From contig NZ_BMIN01000005.1 of the NCBI RefSeq assembly GCF_014642405.1, positions 146,727-210,726 on the forward strand: a stretch of DNA of 64,000 bases, in the 5' to 3' direction. Numbering within the stretch: the first letter of the stretch is position 1; each line of letters starts with the position of its first letter. This document shows positions 8,263 to 17,223 of the stretch, in pieces. The notes below the pieces were generated by a model. It was not told where the DNA came from and did not search any database. It was given only the letters and a program-made list of their open reading frames with translations. This stretch comes from Pontibacillus salipaludis. Lineage in GTDB: Bacteria > Bacillota > Bacilli > Bacillales > BH030062. The translations under genes were made by a program, and so were the position numbers.

Positions 8263-8838
8263 ATGGAAACAGCGACTAATAAACGTGAGGATATTTTAGA
8301 GGCCGCTCTTGTGCTATTTGCGGAGAGAGGCTTTGATGCGACAACTATCCCGATGATTGCAACTAAGGCTAATGTCGGGGCAGGCACGATTTACCGCTAT
8401 TTTGTGAACAAAGAAACACTAATGAACCAGCTTTTCAGAGAATACGTGACACGATTCCTCGAAACGTTACGAAGTGGTTATCCAGATAACGGAACATGTA
8501 GACAACAGTTCAGTCATATATTTAACAGTATGGTTCGGTTTACATTGGATAATGAACATGCTCTATATTTCATTAAAACGCACAATCGACCTCGTGTGCT
8601 CGATGAGGAAAGTCTGGCATTATATCAAGAACTGTTAGATTTTACGCGTGACTTTTTTGAAGCAGGTATAGAGATGGGTAAAATTCGAAGGATGCCAGCG
8701 AATGCGCTTATTGCCATAGTATTTGGCGCGTTTATCCAACTACACCAACTCGTTCGTGAAGGTGCGGTGGAGGAAACGATCGAATTGTTACGAGATTATG
8801 AAGAAAGTTGCTGGGATGCAGTTAGAGCTCATGAATAG
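8263..8838 (+). CDS. bm3R1: TetR family repressor of the CYP102A gene (Bm3R1/FatR type)
   Basis: 191 residues. The N-terminal TetR DNA-binding domain is clear: REDILEAALVLFAERGFDATT then VGAGTIYRYFVNKETLMNQLF. The C-terminal ligand domain is divergent. Immediately upstream is a GGAATGAA/TTCATTCC palindrome and immediately downstream a perfect 22-bp version, followed by a P450-reductase fusion gene. This gene order and operator match the Bm3R1-CYP102A1 and FatR-CYP102A systems, where long-chain or branched fatty acids release the repressor. RBS GGAGGGG precedes ATG at 8263. Confidence 0.92.
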   Translation: METATNKREDILEAALVLFAERGFDATTIPMIATKANVGAGTIYRYFVNKETLMNQLFREYVTRFLETLRSGYPDNGTCRQQFSHIFNSMVRFTLDNEHALYFIKTHNRPRVLDEESLALYQELLDFTRDFFEAGIEMGKIRRMPANALIAIVFGAFIQLHQLVREGAVEETIELLRDYEESCWDAVRAHE

Positions 8839-8860
8839 CTCTAGTCTGCTTATACCGGAA

Positions 8861-8882
8861 GCGGAATGAACGTTCATTCCGC
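8861..8882. promoter_or_regulatory. Perfect 22-bp palindromic operator upstream of CYP102A
   Basis: The 22 bases are a perfect palindrome with centre GGAATGAACGTTCATTCC flanked by GC on each side. It lies 68 bases before the P450 start and contains the published Bm3R1 operator core. Confidence 0.92.
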
Positions 8883-8949
8883 AATAAACCTCAATTACAT
8901 CTCTTCTATCGCGTTTCCTATTAATTTATATAAGAAGGAATGATCGAGT

Positions 8950-11900
8950 ATGACAAATGCTAGACAGATTCCATCCCCGAAGACGTATGGACCGCTCGGG
9001 AGTCTACCTCTAATTGATAAAGAAAAAATGATGCAATCCTTTATGAAACTTGCTGACGAACATGGGCCAATCTTTCAATTTCAATTCCCAGGTCGAGTAA
9101 GTACAATCGTTTCGAATCATGCTTTGGTTTCGGAAGTTAGTGATGAAACAAGATTTGATAAAACCGTAGGGCCAGCCTTGCAAAATGTAAAACCTTTTGG
9201 TGGGGACGGATTATTCACTAGTGAAACCTCAGAGCCAAACTGGAAGAAAGCACATAACATCTTACTTCCAAGCTTCAGTCAGCAAGCCATGAAAGGCTAT
9301 CACGATGAGATGGCAGACATAGCTGTGCAGCTCGTGCAGAAATGGTCGCGCCTAAATGATCATGAGAGTATTCAAGTGACAGACGATATGACCCGTCTTA
9401 CGCTTGATACGATCGGGTTATGTGGCTTTAACTATAGGTTTAATAGTTTTTACAGGGAAGAACTGCATCCCTTCGTTCAAAATATGGTCCGTGGTTTAGA
9501 TGAGGCTATGAATCAACTCCAGCGTGTAGGATTGCAGGATAAATTAATGCTTCGAAAAAAGCGTCAATTCCAGCAAGATATTCAAGGGATGTTCTCACTG
9601 GTCGACCAGCTGATCCAAGATCGTAAAGAACAAGGAGACCAAGGAGAAGATGACCTGCTTTCTCATATGTTAAAAGGTCGCGATCCTGAGACAGGTGAAA
9701 AGCTAAGTGATGAGAATATTCGCTTTCAGATTATTACGTTCTTAATTGCAGGACACGAAACGACAAGTGGCCTGTTATCGTTTGCCCTTCATTACTTAAT
9801 GAAGAATCCGGATGTACTAGAAAAAGCGTATGCTGAAGTGGACGAAGTACTAGGTGACAGTGGCGTACCGTCTTATAAACAGACGAAGCAGCTTAAATAT
9901 GTTCGCATGATCTTAAATGAAGCGCTTCGCTTATGGCCAACAGCCCCTGCCTTTGGCCTTCATGCGAAAGAAGATACTGTCATTGGAGGGGATATTCCGA
10001 TTGAACAAGGTCAAACGGTTATGGTACTCCTCCCTCAGCTACACCGAGATCCGGCCGTTTGGGGTGAAGATGTGGAAGCCTTTAAACCAGAGCGCTTCGA
10101 GGATATGAAATCCATTCCACAGCATGCATTCAAACCATTCGGGAACGGTCAACGAGCTTGTATCGGTCAGCAATTTGCCATGCACGAGGCGACGCTTGTG
10201 TTAGGAATGCTTTTACAAAACTTCAAGTTTATTGATCATGACAACTACCAGTTAGATGTAAAAGAAACCTTAACGTTAAAACCTGAAGGCTTAACAATGA
10301 GAGTACAGCCACGTCGTTCTCAAATGGCCTTTCAAATGACAGCACCAAAGCAAGAAAGTGATCAAAAAGAAAGTAAGAAGGAAGCGACTGTTCCAAAACA
10401 CGGTACCCCACTTCTTCTTTTATACGGTTCAAATTTAGGAACGGCAAAAGGTGTGGCTCGAGAATTAGCTGAGATTGGGGAAGCGAAAGGTTTCTCATCT
10501 CATATCGCCTCCCTTGATGAATACGCGGGGCTGATGCCTCTAGAAGGAGCGGTGATCATTGTTTCAGCTTCTTACAACGGGAACCCACCAGATAATGCAC
10601 ACGAATTCGTTGCTTGGCTCGATTCGGCTGGTCATAATGAGCTTGATGGCGTTCATTATGCTGTGTTCGGTTGTGGGGATCGAAACTGGGCGAATACGTA
10701 TCAAAGCGTTCCAAAGCTAATTGATGAACAAATGGCTGAAAAAGGAGCTACCTCCATTGCTACCCGTGGTGAAGGGGATGCGAGTGATGACTTCGAAGGC
10801 CAGTACGAAGCTTGGGAAGAAGAATTATGGATCAAGCTTGCTGAAACATTTGATCTCGATCTTGAAGGGGATACAGGTCAAACGGCCAATGCCTTAACGG
10901 TTGAATTTGTAGATGGTGTTACGAGTACCCCACTTGCGAAAGATCATAAGGCTTTCACAGCACGTGTCTCTCAAAATAAAGAGTTGCAAGGGGAAACAAG
11001 TGAACGAAGCACTCGTCATTTAGATATCCAGTTGCCAGCAGGCGTTTCTTATAAAGAGGGAGATCATCTTGGTCTAATTCCACAAAACAACCAAGAACTA
11101 GTTGACCGCGTACTTCGCCGTTTCTCTCTCGACGGGAAAACGTTTATGGTTCTAAGCGGAAGCAGTGGGAAGACTGCTCACCTTCCATTAGATCACCCCG
11201 TAAGCATCTCTGACTTGATGACACACTACGTGGAATTACAAGAACCTGCAACCCGTGCTCAAATTCGTGAACTAGCGGCAAACACAACATGCCCTCCTCA
11301 CAAAGTGGAGCTTGAAGATCTCTTGCAGGATGAAGTGTATAAAACAGAAGTGCTTGGAAAACGCACAACCATGCTTCAATTATTAGAAAAATATATGGCA
11401 TGTGAACTGCCATTTGATCGCTTCGTTGCCTTATTGCCACCATTAAAAGCTCGCTATTATTCCATATCGAGCTCACCTAGTGTGCAAGAGTCTACACCGA
11501 GCATTACCGTAAGTATTGTACGTGGACCTTCCTGGAGTGGCGATGGGGAATACAAAGGAGTCGCAAGTAATTACCTTGCTTCTTTACAACCAGGTGAAGA
11601 GGTAGCTTGCTTCATTAGCACACCTCAGTCGAACTTCCAGCTTCCTGAATCGAGTGAAACGCCAATGATCCTAATCGGACCAGGTACAGGTGTGGCACCG
11701 TATCGCGGGTTCTTGCAAGCTCGTAAGGCACTCAACGAGTCAGGTCATAAGCTCGGTGATGCGCATCTTTACTTCGGTTGCCGTCATCCTGAACAAGATT
11801 ATTTATATCAAAATGAGCTCGAATCTTATCAGGAAGAGGGACTCGTGAATCTTCACACCGCTTTCTCTCGTTTAGCAGGCGAAGAGAAAACGTATGTGCA

Positions 11901-12120
11901 AGACTTACTTCGTGAAGATCGTGAGCATGTAATTGAACTCTTAGATCGAGGCGCTCGTCTCTATGTGTGCGGTGACGGAAGTCAGATGGCACCAGCTGTT
12001 GAAGAAGTATTAATAGAAAGTTACGAAACGATTCATTCTGCCACTCGTGAAGAAGCATCAGAGTGGTTAGATGGTTTACAGCAAAAAGGAATTTATGCAA
12101 AAGATGTTTGGGCTGGATAA
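8950..12120 (+). CDS. cyp102A: Self-sufficient cytochrome P450/NADPH reductase fusion (CYP102A, P450 BM3 type)
   Basis: 1056 residues, close to the 1049 of P450 BM3. It hydroxylates fatty acids at subterminal positions using NADPH in one cytosolic polypeptide. Heme domain: AGHETTS in the I helix (about 267-273), ExxR at 324-327, and heme loop [10 protein letters not shown] with Cys about 404. A linker near 465-490 leads to the FMN flavodoxin domain ([12 protein letters not shown]), the FAD domain (RYYSISSSP) and the NADPH domain ([11 protein letters not shown]), ending DVWAG as in BM3. The substrate-anchoring Arg47 and Phe87 of BM3 appear conserved (PGRV, GDGLFTS), but the position of BM3 Tyr51 is Ile. 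Controlled by the adjacent repressor. Confidence 0.97.
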   Translation: MTNARQIPSPKTYGPLGSLPLIDKEKMMQSFMKLADEHGPIFQFQFPGRVSTIVSNHALVSEVSDETRFDKTVGPALQNVKPFGGDGLFTSETSEPNWKKAHNILLPSFSQQAMKGYHDEMADIAVQLVQKWSRLNDHESIQVTDDMTRLTLDTIGLCGFNYRFNSFYREELHPFVQNMVRGLDEAMNQLQRVGLQDKLMLRKKRQFQQDIQGMFSLVDQLIQDRKEQGDQGEDDLLSHMLKGRDPETGEKLSDENIRFQIITFLIAGHETTSGLLSFALHYLMKNPDVLEKAYAEVDEVLGDSGVPSYKQTKQLKYVRMILNEALRLWPTAPAFGLHAKEDTVIGGDIPIEQGQTVMVLLPQLHRDPAVWGEDVEAFKPERFEDMKSIPQHAFKPFGNGQRACIGQQFAMHEATLVLGMLLQNFKFIDHDNYQLDVKETLTLKPEGLTMRVQPRRSQMAFQMTAPKQESDQKESKKEATVPKHGTPLLLLYGSNLGTAKGVARELAEIGEAKGFSSHIASLDEYAGLMPLEGAVIIVSASYNGNPPDNAHEFVAWLDSAGHNELDGVHYAVFGCGDRNWANTYQSVPKLIDEQMAEKGATSIATRGEGDASDDFEGQYEAWEEELWIKLAETFDLDLEGDTGQTANALTVEFVDGVTSTPLAKDHKAFTARVSQNKELQGETSERSTRHLDIQLPAGVSYKEGDHLGLIPQNNQELVDRVLRRFSLDGKTFMVLSGSSGKTAHLPLDHPVSISDLMTHYVELQEPATRAQIRELAANTTCPPHKVELEDLLQDEVYKTEVLGKRTTMLQLLEKYMACELPFDRFVALLPPLKARYYSISSSPSVQESTPSITVSIVRGPSWSGDGEYKGVASNYLASLQPGEEVACFISTPQSNFQLPESSETPMILIGPGTGVAPYRGFLQARKALNESGHKLGDAHLYFGCRHPEQDYLYQNELESYQEEGLVNLHTAFSRLAGEEKTYVQDLLREDREHVIELLDRGARLYVCGDGSQMAPAVEEVLIESYETIHSATREEASEWLDGLQQKGIYAKDVWAG

Positions 12121-12128
12121 GGATAGAG

Positions 12129-12158
12129 AGCGGAACCAATTGAGGTTCCGCTTTTTTT
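12129..12158 (+). terminator. Rho-independent terminator of cyp102A
   Basis: Stem AGCGGAACC / GGTTCCGCT with a 6-base loop and a run of seven T. Confidence 0.92.
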
Positions 12159-12177
12159 GTGATGGAGAGTTTTTAGA

Positions 12178-12415
12178 AATGACAAAAGGTGAGGCGGAGT
12201 GGCGAAAGGGCGCGTAGGAATGACGAAAGCCTAGTTCAAAATGTTTAAAGGGCAACTGGAATGACGAAAGAGTATCTGTAATGGCGAAAATGGAGGTGGT
12301 AGTGACGTAAAAAGAATGGGGAATGACGAAAGAGGATTGCGAAATGTTCAAAGGGCATTCGGTATGACGAAAGAACATCCCCAATGACGTAACAGCAACC
12401 TGAATGACCAAAGCC
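12178..12415. repeat. Period-20/21 intergenic array, family A (core AATGACGAAAG)
   Basis: Twelve copies of an 11-base core, best form AATGACGAAAG, begin at 12178, 12198, 12219, 12240, 12260, 12280, 12301, 12322, 12343, 12363, 12383 and 12403. Spacing is only 20 or 21 bases throughout (mean 20.45). The 9-10 bases between cores are all different. The array sits between two terminators and between convergent genes. The mixed 20/21 spacing breaks any reading frame, so it is not a coding repeat. Confidence 0.88.
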
Positions 12416-12436
12416 AGCACACCTTAACAAGTACAT

Positions 12437-12466
12437 AAAAAAACGAGCCGCCCCGGCTCGTTTTTT
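12437..12466. terminator. Bidirectional terminator behind array A
   Basis: AAAAAACGAGCCG / GGCTCGTTTTTT with a short C-rich loop; A-run on one side and T-run on the other, so it works on both strands. Confidence 0.9.
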
Positions 12467-12477
12467 CTGTATTCAAG

Positions 12478-12673
12478 TCCAGTCTATACGTAGCTACCAG
12501 GGCGCTGCCGCTTTAGCTTACATCCAGCTCCAGCGCCCAGCAACTAGTAGACTTCCCTCACCTCCGGTCGATCAGTCAACATCGATTCGCCTGTGGCTCA
12601 TGGTGTTTCCTTGATCTCACTGTGGTTCAGTCTAGTCTATACGTTGCTAACCGGGCACTTCCGCTTTAGTAGT
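12478..12673. repeat. Interspersed CTCCAGCGCCCAG / GGGCGCT repeat region
   Basis: Contains CTATACGTAGCTACCAGGGC, CGCTGCCGCTTTAGC, CCAGCTCCAGCGCCCAG, and a second partial copy CTATACGTTGCTAACCGGGC followed by ACTTCCGCTTTAG. It is related to the repeat at 7286-7475. No gene seen here. Confidence 0.65.
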
Positions 12674-13657
12674 TTAGTAGACTTTGTCTCCATTAAAGAT
12701 CGAATTCTTTACAACTACGTAATCTACGTGTTTGATCCCATCAAGGTCTGTTCCGCCAGCGTAAGAGATCGCAGACTGGAGGTCTTGTTGCATTTCAACT
12801 AGCGTGTCTTCAAGAGAGCCTTTGTGCTCGACGAACATTTTCTTGCCTTCTACGTTTTTCTTCTCACCTTTTTGGAACTCAGAGGCAGAGCCGAAGTATT
12901 CTTTGTAGAGTTTTCCGTCGCGCTCAACTGTTTCACCAGGGGATTCTTCGTGGCCGGCGAATAGGGAACCGATCATCACCATTGTTGCGCCGAAGCGTAC
13001 AGATTTTGCGATATCGCCATGTGTGCGGATTCCGCCGTCTGCGATGATTGGTTTTGAAGCGGCTTTCGCACACCAGCGAAGCGCTGCTAGTTGCCAGCCA
13101 CCTGTACCGAAGCCTGTTTTAATCTTTGTAATACATACTTTTCCTGGTCCAATGCCAACTTTTGTGGCATCAGCGCCGGCATTTTCTAATTCGCGAACGG
13201 CTTCAGGTGTGCCGACGTTTCCTGCAATAACAAATGTAGCAGGTAGATGGTTCTTGATATGTTGAATCATTTGAATGACTGCATTGGAATGTCCGTGCGC
13301 AATGTCAATTGTAATATAATCGGGTACAATTCCTTCTGCTGCAAGTTCTTCGATGAATCCGTACTCTTCTTCTTTTACACCGACACTAATTGAAGAGATA
13401 AGCCCTCGTGTTTTCATATCCTGGATGAAAGCACGGCGAGTCTCAGGCTCAAAGCGGTGCATCACATAGAAGTACCCTTTCTCAGCTAAGAATGTTGCGA
13501 TTGTTTCATCTATAATGGTTTGCATATTAGCAGGTACGACAGGTAGTTGAAAGGTATGGTTGCCTAACGTCACTTTTGTATCACATTCTGAACGGCTGTT
13601 AACGACACATTTTGCCGGAATTAATTGAACATCTTCATAATCAAACACATTTTCCAT
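12674..13657 (-). CDS. guaC: GMP reductase
   Basis: 327 residues, a full-length GuaC of the IMPDH/GMPR TIM-barrel family. It converts GMP to IMP with NADPH, releasing ammonia (purine salvage). Start [13 protein letters not shown] is typical of GuaC rather than IMPDH; there are no CBS domains. The catalytic loop is [20 protein letters not shown] (Cys about 174), followed by [16 protein letters not shown] and the flap-region [30 protein letters not shown] precedes ATG at 13657. Two GTTCG/CGAAC elements upstream (13700-13720) might be PurR-box halves, but this is weak. Confidence 0.95.
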   Translation of the reverse strand: MENVFDYEDVQLIPAKCVVNSRSECDTKVTLGNHTFQLPVVPANMQTIIDETIATFLAEKGYFYVMHRFEPETRRAFIQDMKTRGLISSISVGVKEEEYGFIEELAAEGIVPDYITIDIAHGHSNAVIQMIQHIKNHLPATFVIAGNVGTPEAVRELENAGADATKVGIGPGKVCITKIKTGFGTGGWQLAALRWCAKAASKPIIADGGIRTHGDIAKSVRFGATMVMIGSLFAGHEESPGETVERDGKLYKEYFGSASEFQKGEKKNVEGKKMFVEHKGSLEDTLVEMQQDLQSAISYAGGTDLDGIKHVDYVVVKNSIFNGDKVY

Positions 13658-13783
13658 TGTTTACACCCCTAAAAGACGAATATTTAAATTCGTTTAAATC
13701 GTTATCGTTCGTACATTATGTAATGTAACGTATTTACGGATAAATGTCAAAAGAAAACCGTATTAAAGTTCGGAAATGAGTAA

Positions 13784-13822
13784 TAAAAAAAGGACCAAAA
13801 TCTCTGTTGAGACTTGATCCCT
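13784..13822 (-). terminator. Terminator of the zinc-ribbon gene
   Basis: On the minus strand GGATCAAGTCTC pairs imperfectly with GAGATTTTGGTCC and is followed by seven T. Confidence 0.75.
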
Positions 13823-13828
13823 CTTTAT

Positions 13829-14092
13829 TTACGAACTTTTATTGTATTCCGCTCGTTTAATAAACGATATTTCTTCTTCGATTACACCACATGCTGCACA
13901 TTGAACCCGAATGTCTGGACCTCGATATTGCATGTGCATAGGCTGAGAGGATAGATCCTCATATTCTTCAACAATTTCACCTGTCTGAGGATTTTTCTTT
14001 ACGGGTGTAACTACTTGTTCAATAAGGTTAAAACGTGTTTTGTTCGTTTTGCAGCTCGGACAAAGATAAGGAGAAGAGTGTTCAGTGTTCAT
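13829..14092 (-). CDS. Small zinc-ribbon protein of unknown function
   Basis: 87 residues with two Cys pairs, CPSC at about 12-15 and CAAC at about 67-70, as in zinc ribbons. A proline- and glutamate-rich middle (NPQTGEIVEEYEDLSSQP) joins them. Upstream AAAGGAGG lies 6-9 bases before ATG at 14092, and a terminator follows the stop. Monocistronic. I do not recognise a family with known function. Confidence 0.65.
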   Translation of the reverse strand: MNTEHSSPYLCPSCKTNKTRFNLIEQVVTPVKKNPQTGEIVEEYEDLSSQPMHMQYRGPDIRVQCAACGVIEEEISFIKRAEYNKSS

Positions 14093-14383
14093 GAATGAAA
14101 ACCTCCTTTGTTGATTTTTTTTAGTATGTACACATTTACATTCTTTACTCGGGACTCACTTGTTTGGGTATAAAGTTCAGGTGTCAATGCACTTTTTGTA
14201 GGATTAAGGAATTATGGAATCAATTCCACACACTAAATTTTTCCTTTATAGTGGATTTATTTCCTTTTGAAAGCGCATAGAAAAAATTTCAAATGATAAC
14301 CACCTTCTGAACCACTAGCAGATGGGTAAATGAACTTATTTCGTAACCAAGCTTATCTAGGTCATTTGTATTTATTTTTATCA

Positions 14384-14412
14384 AACAAGGCAATCGGTTG
14401 CGCTTGTTTTTA
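14384..14412 (+). promoter_or_regulatory. Terminator-like hairpin in the levansucrase leader
   Basis: AACAAGGCAA / TTGCGCTTGTT with a TCGG loop and one bulge, followed by TTTTTAG, about 155 bases before the levansucrase start. In B. subtilis sacB a leader terminator is controlled by the SacY antiterminator; here I see the hairpin but not a convincing RNA antiterminator site. A CcpA-like half (TGAAAGCGCAT) lies at about 14266. The rest of the 475-base gap holds no gene I can support. Confidence 0.5.
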
Positions 14413-14568
14413 GTACCGTTTTCATTGTCGGTCTTATCAGTCGATTAAGTCATAAGAACCAAATCATGTAAGCCTTCCAGCTATTTCTAAAAAGCTTTGA
14501 CGGGGAGGGTTTTCGTAGCATACCGTTAAGACGCACCACAAAAACAAACCCAAATGGAGGGATATCAC

Positions 14569-17130
14569 TTGAGTAAAAAGAAATCAACTTTTACAAGACT
14601 GGCATTAACAACTGCACTTATTAGTACATTATTTGCAACTTCACCGATGCAGTCTGTAAAAGCAGAAACGACGGACACAAATTCAGTAACAACTGCAGAA
14701 TGGACGCGTCAAATGGCGCAGAACTTTGTGCGCACAAGTGAGAACACAGCACCAGAAATAAGCGCTGACTTTAAAGTGGTCGCAGATGATCTATGGATCT
14801 GGGATACATGGCCGCTACGCAACCGCGATGGTTCTTTAGCTGAGATTAATGGTTATAAAGTTCAGTTCGCATTAACAGCTTCTAAAGAATATACGTGGAG
14901 CGGACGTCACGATCACGCTGTTATCCGTTACTTCATCTCTGAAGACGGGGAAAACTGGGAAGTCGGCGGCGTAGCGTATGACCCTGAGAAAGCATACGGT
15001 TCTCGTCAGTGGGCCGGTTCTGCAATGGTAGACGATTCCGGAAAAGTTACGTTATTCTACACAGCTTCAGGTCGTAAGGAAAACGAAACAGCCCAGAACC
15101 ACTTCGAACAGCGCCTTGCCAAAACAGAACTATACATGTTTGAAGATGAAGGTGAGTTTACAATTGAGAATACGGGTGACCACCAAATTCTAGCTGAGGC
15201 AGATGGTACATATTACGAAACGCAAGATCAGAAAACAGGAAGCATTATTTACTCCTTCCGTGACCCTTGGTTCTTCCAGGACCCAGAAACAGGCGAAGAG
15301 TACATCCTGTTTGAAGGAAATACAGCAGGTTACGATAAGGAATTAGATCCAAGTAACATTGGAGATGAAGAATTCCGTGCAACACACGACGTTCCAGAAG
15401 GTTCTGAAGACTTCAACGGTAACATTGGTATTGCAAAAGCTACAGATAAGAGCTTGGATAACTTTGAGCTTCTTCCTCCACTTCTTGAAGCAGACGGTGT
15501 GAACCAACAATTAGAGCGTCCACATATCGTTGTGAAAGACGGGAACTATCACTTATTCACGATCAGTCACCAGTTTACGTTTGCCCCGGGTCTTGATGAC
15601 GGAATCGACGGCTTATATGGTTTCGTAAACGACTCTCTTCGCGGCGACTACAAGCCAATGAATGACAATGGTCTTGTTGTAGCAAACCCTGAGAGCGATC
15701 CATTCCAAGCGTATTCTTGGGCGGTTCTTCCGAATGAGAACGTGATCAGCTTTATAAACGAATTTTCGGACAATGGCCAAGATATTAAAGGCGGTCAATT
15801 CGCACCAACACTTGAAATCAACCTGGACGGAGAAAACTCTGAAATCACAGGCGTTTTAAACGAAGGTGAAATTGATTACCCAGAAACAGAAGAAGATACA
15901 ACTCCAGCGTGGAGTGCTGAATCTCTTGAAGATTACCAGCTTACTGAAGAAACAACTGCACCAAACTTTGATGTAGAAGAATTAGATCAAATGACAGAAG
16001 ATTATCATGTATGGGATACGTGGCCTCTACGTAACAAAGACGGCTCGATTGCAAAAGTGAAAGGTCAATACGTTCTATTCTCACTAACGGCTCCATCAGA
16101 CGTATTACCAGGTAAACGTCATGATATTGCAGAAATTCGCTATTTCACGTCTAAAGACGGTCAAAACTGGGAGCTTGCCGGAGAAGTATTTGAAGGTGAC
16201 GACGCACTAGGTTCTCGCCAGTGGGCCGGTTCTGCAATGGTTGAGAACAATGAACTTCATATGTTCTACACGGCTACAGGACGTAAAGGAGAAGAAAACC
16301 TTTCTTATGAGCAGCGTTTAGCAACAGCTTCTGCAAAGATGACAGGACAAAACGGTGTTACGTTTAAAGATTGGTCTGAACACCAAGTTATTTTAGAGCC
16401 TGAAGGTGAACTGTATCAGACACAAGAACAGTCTGAAGCTGGCGACATCGCGTATACGTTCCGTGACCCATGGTTCTTCCAAGATCCACAAACAAACGAA
16501 GAGTACATCTTGTTTGAAGCGAACACACCAGGGACACCACTTGAGCGTGCTCGTGAAAACCACAAGCCAAATGAATTCGCAACGATCTTCAACGGTTCAA
16601 TTGGTATTGCAAAAGCGACAAACGATGATTACACAGAGTTTGAAGCACAAGAGCCACTTCTTGAAGCGGAACGCGTGAACCAAGAGTTAGAGCGCCCGCA
16701 CATCGTTGTAGAGGACGGGGAGTACTACCTGTTCACAAATACGCACAAGCACAAATTCGGTCCAGGACTTGCTGGTGAAGACGGACTTTACGGTTTCAAC
16801 GCTGACTCTCTTAAAGGAGATTACCAGCCATTAAACGAAAGTGGTCTTGTCATTGCGAACCCTGAAGAAGACCCGTTCCAAGCTTACTCTTGGATGGTTA
16901 TGCCGAACATGAACGTTTTAAGCTTTGCGAACTTCGATAACCTAAATGGTCTTGAAATTGGCGACTTAGGCGCTCAATCTGAAGACTATCAGTTCAACCA
17001 TTTTGGTGGAACTCTAGCACCAACGTTACAACTTGATGTTGATGGAATGGAGACTTCTATTGAAGGAACTCTTGATCAAGGTCAGCTATTTGAAGACACA
17101 AACAATGGAAAAGCAAAAGGGAAGAAGTAA
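14569..17130 (+). CDS. sacB: Secreted levansucrase with two tandem GH68 domains
   Basis: About 853 residues, twice the usual length. TTG at 14569 is taken as start because GGAGGG lies 7 bases upstream, inside the frame that begins at ATG 14554. A signal peptide follows (KKKSTFTRLALTT, then PMQSVKAET). Counting from the TTG, domain 1 (about 40-440) has the GH68 nucleophile Asp79 in WDTWPLRN, stabiliser Asp232 in RDPWFFQDP and acid/base Glu316 in ERPHIVV. Domain 2 (about 450-840) repeats them as Asp483, Asp633 and Glu708. Both keep RQWAGSAMV and DPFQAYSW. It should make levan or fructo-oligosaccharides from sucrose outside the cell. Domain 1 lacks the ANFDNLNG loop. No LPxTG; the tail is GKAKGKK. 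Confidence 0.93.
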   Translation: MSKKKSTFTRLALTTALISTLFATSPMQSVKAETTDTNSVTTAEWTRQMAQNFVRTSENTAPEISADFKVVADDLWIWDTWPLRNRDGSLAEINGYKVQFALTASKEYTWSGRHDHAVIRYFISEDGENWEVGGVAYDPEKAYGSRQWAGSAMVDDSGKVTLFYTASGRKENETAQNHFEQRLAKTELYMFEDEGEFTIENTGDHQILAEADGTYYETQDQKTGSIIYSFRDPWFFQDPETGEEYILFEGNTAGYDKELDPSNIGDEEFRATHDVPEGSEDFNGNIGIAKATDKSLDNFELLPPLLEADGVNQQLERPHIVVKDGNYHLFTISHQFTFAPGLDDGIDGLYGFVNDSLRGDYKPMNDNGLVVANPESDPFQAYSWAVLPNENVISFINEFSDNGQDIKGGQFAPTLEINLDGENSEITGVLNEGEIDYPETEEDTTPAWSAESLEDYQLTEETTAPNFDVEELDQMTEDYHVWDTWPLRNKDGSIAKVKGQYVLFSLTAPSDVLPGKRHDIAEIRYFTSKDGQNWELAGEVFEGDDALGSRQWAGSAMVENNELHMFYTATGRKGEENLSYEQRLATASAKMTGQNGVTFKDWSEHQVILEPEGELYQTQEQSEAGDIAYTFRDPWFFQDPQTNEEYILFEANTPGTPLERARENHKPNEFATIFNGSIGIAKATNDDYTEFEAQEPLLEAERVNQELERPHIVVEDGEYYLFTNTHKHKFGPGLAGEDGLYGFNADSLKGDYQPLNESGLVIANPEEDPFQAYSWMVMPNMNVLSFANFDNLNGLEIGDLGAQSEDYQFNHFGGTLAPTLQLDVDGMETSIEGTLDQGQLFEDTNNGKAKGKK

Positions 17131-17161
17131 TCTCTCACTGATCCATTAAATAGAGACGACG

Positions 17162-17211
17162 AACAAAGAGTAGCTAGTCTGATGGTGGACTAGCTTCCTT
17201 TGTTTTTTTAA
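17162..17211 (+). terminator. Terminator between levansucrase and levanase genes
   Basis: GCTAGTC / GACTAGC stem at 17173-17194, extended by outer AACAAAG / CTTTGTT pairing, then a run of seven T. It ends only 12 bases before the levanase start, so levanase depends on readthrough or its own promoter. Confidence 0.8.
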
Positions 17212-17223
17212 AGAGGTGAGGAC

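Noticed and set aside
12178-12415. CRISPR array
   Set aside because: Repeats are 11 bases and spacers 9-10, far shorter than any CRISPR; no leader and no cas genes.
13658-13760. Purine riboswitch upstream of guaC
   Set aside because: The conserved purine aptamer blocks are not present; only weak CGAAC/GTTCG elements are seen.
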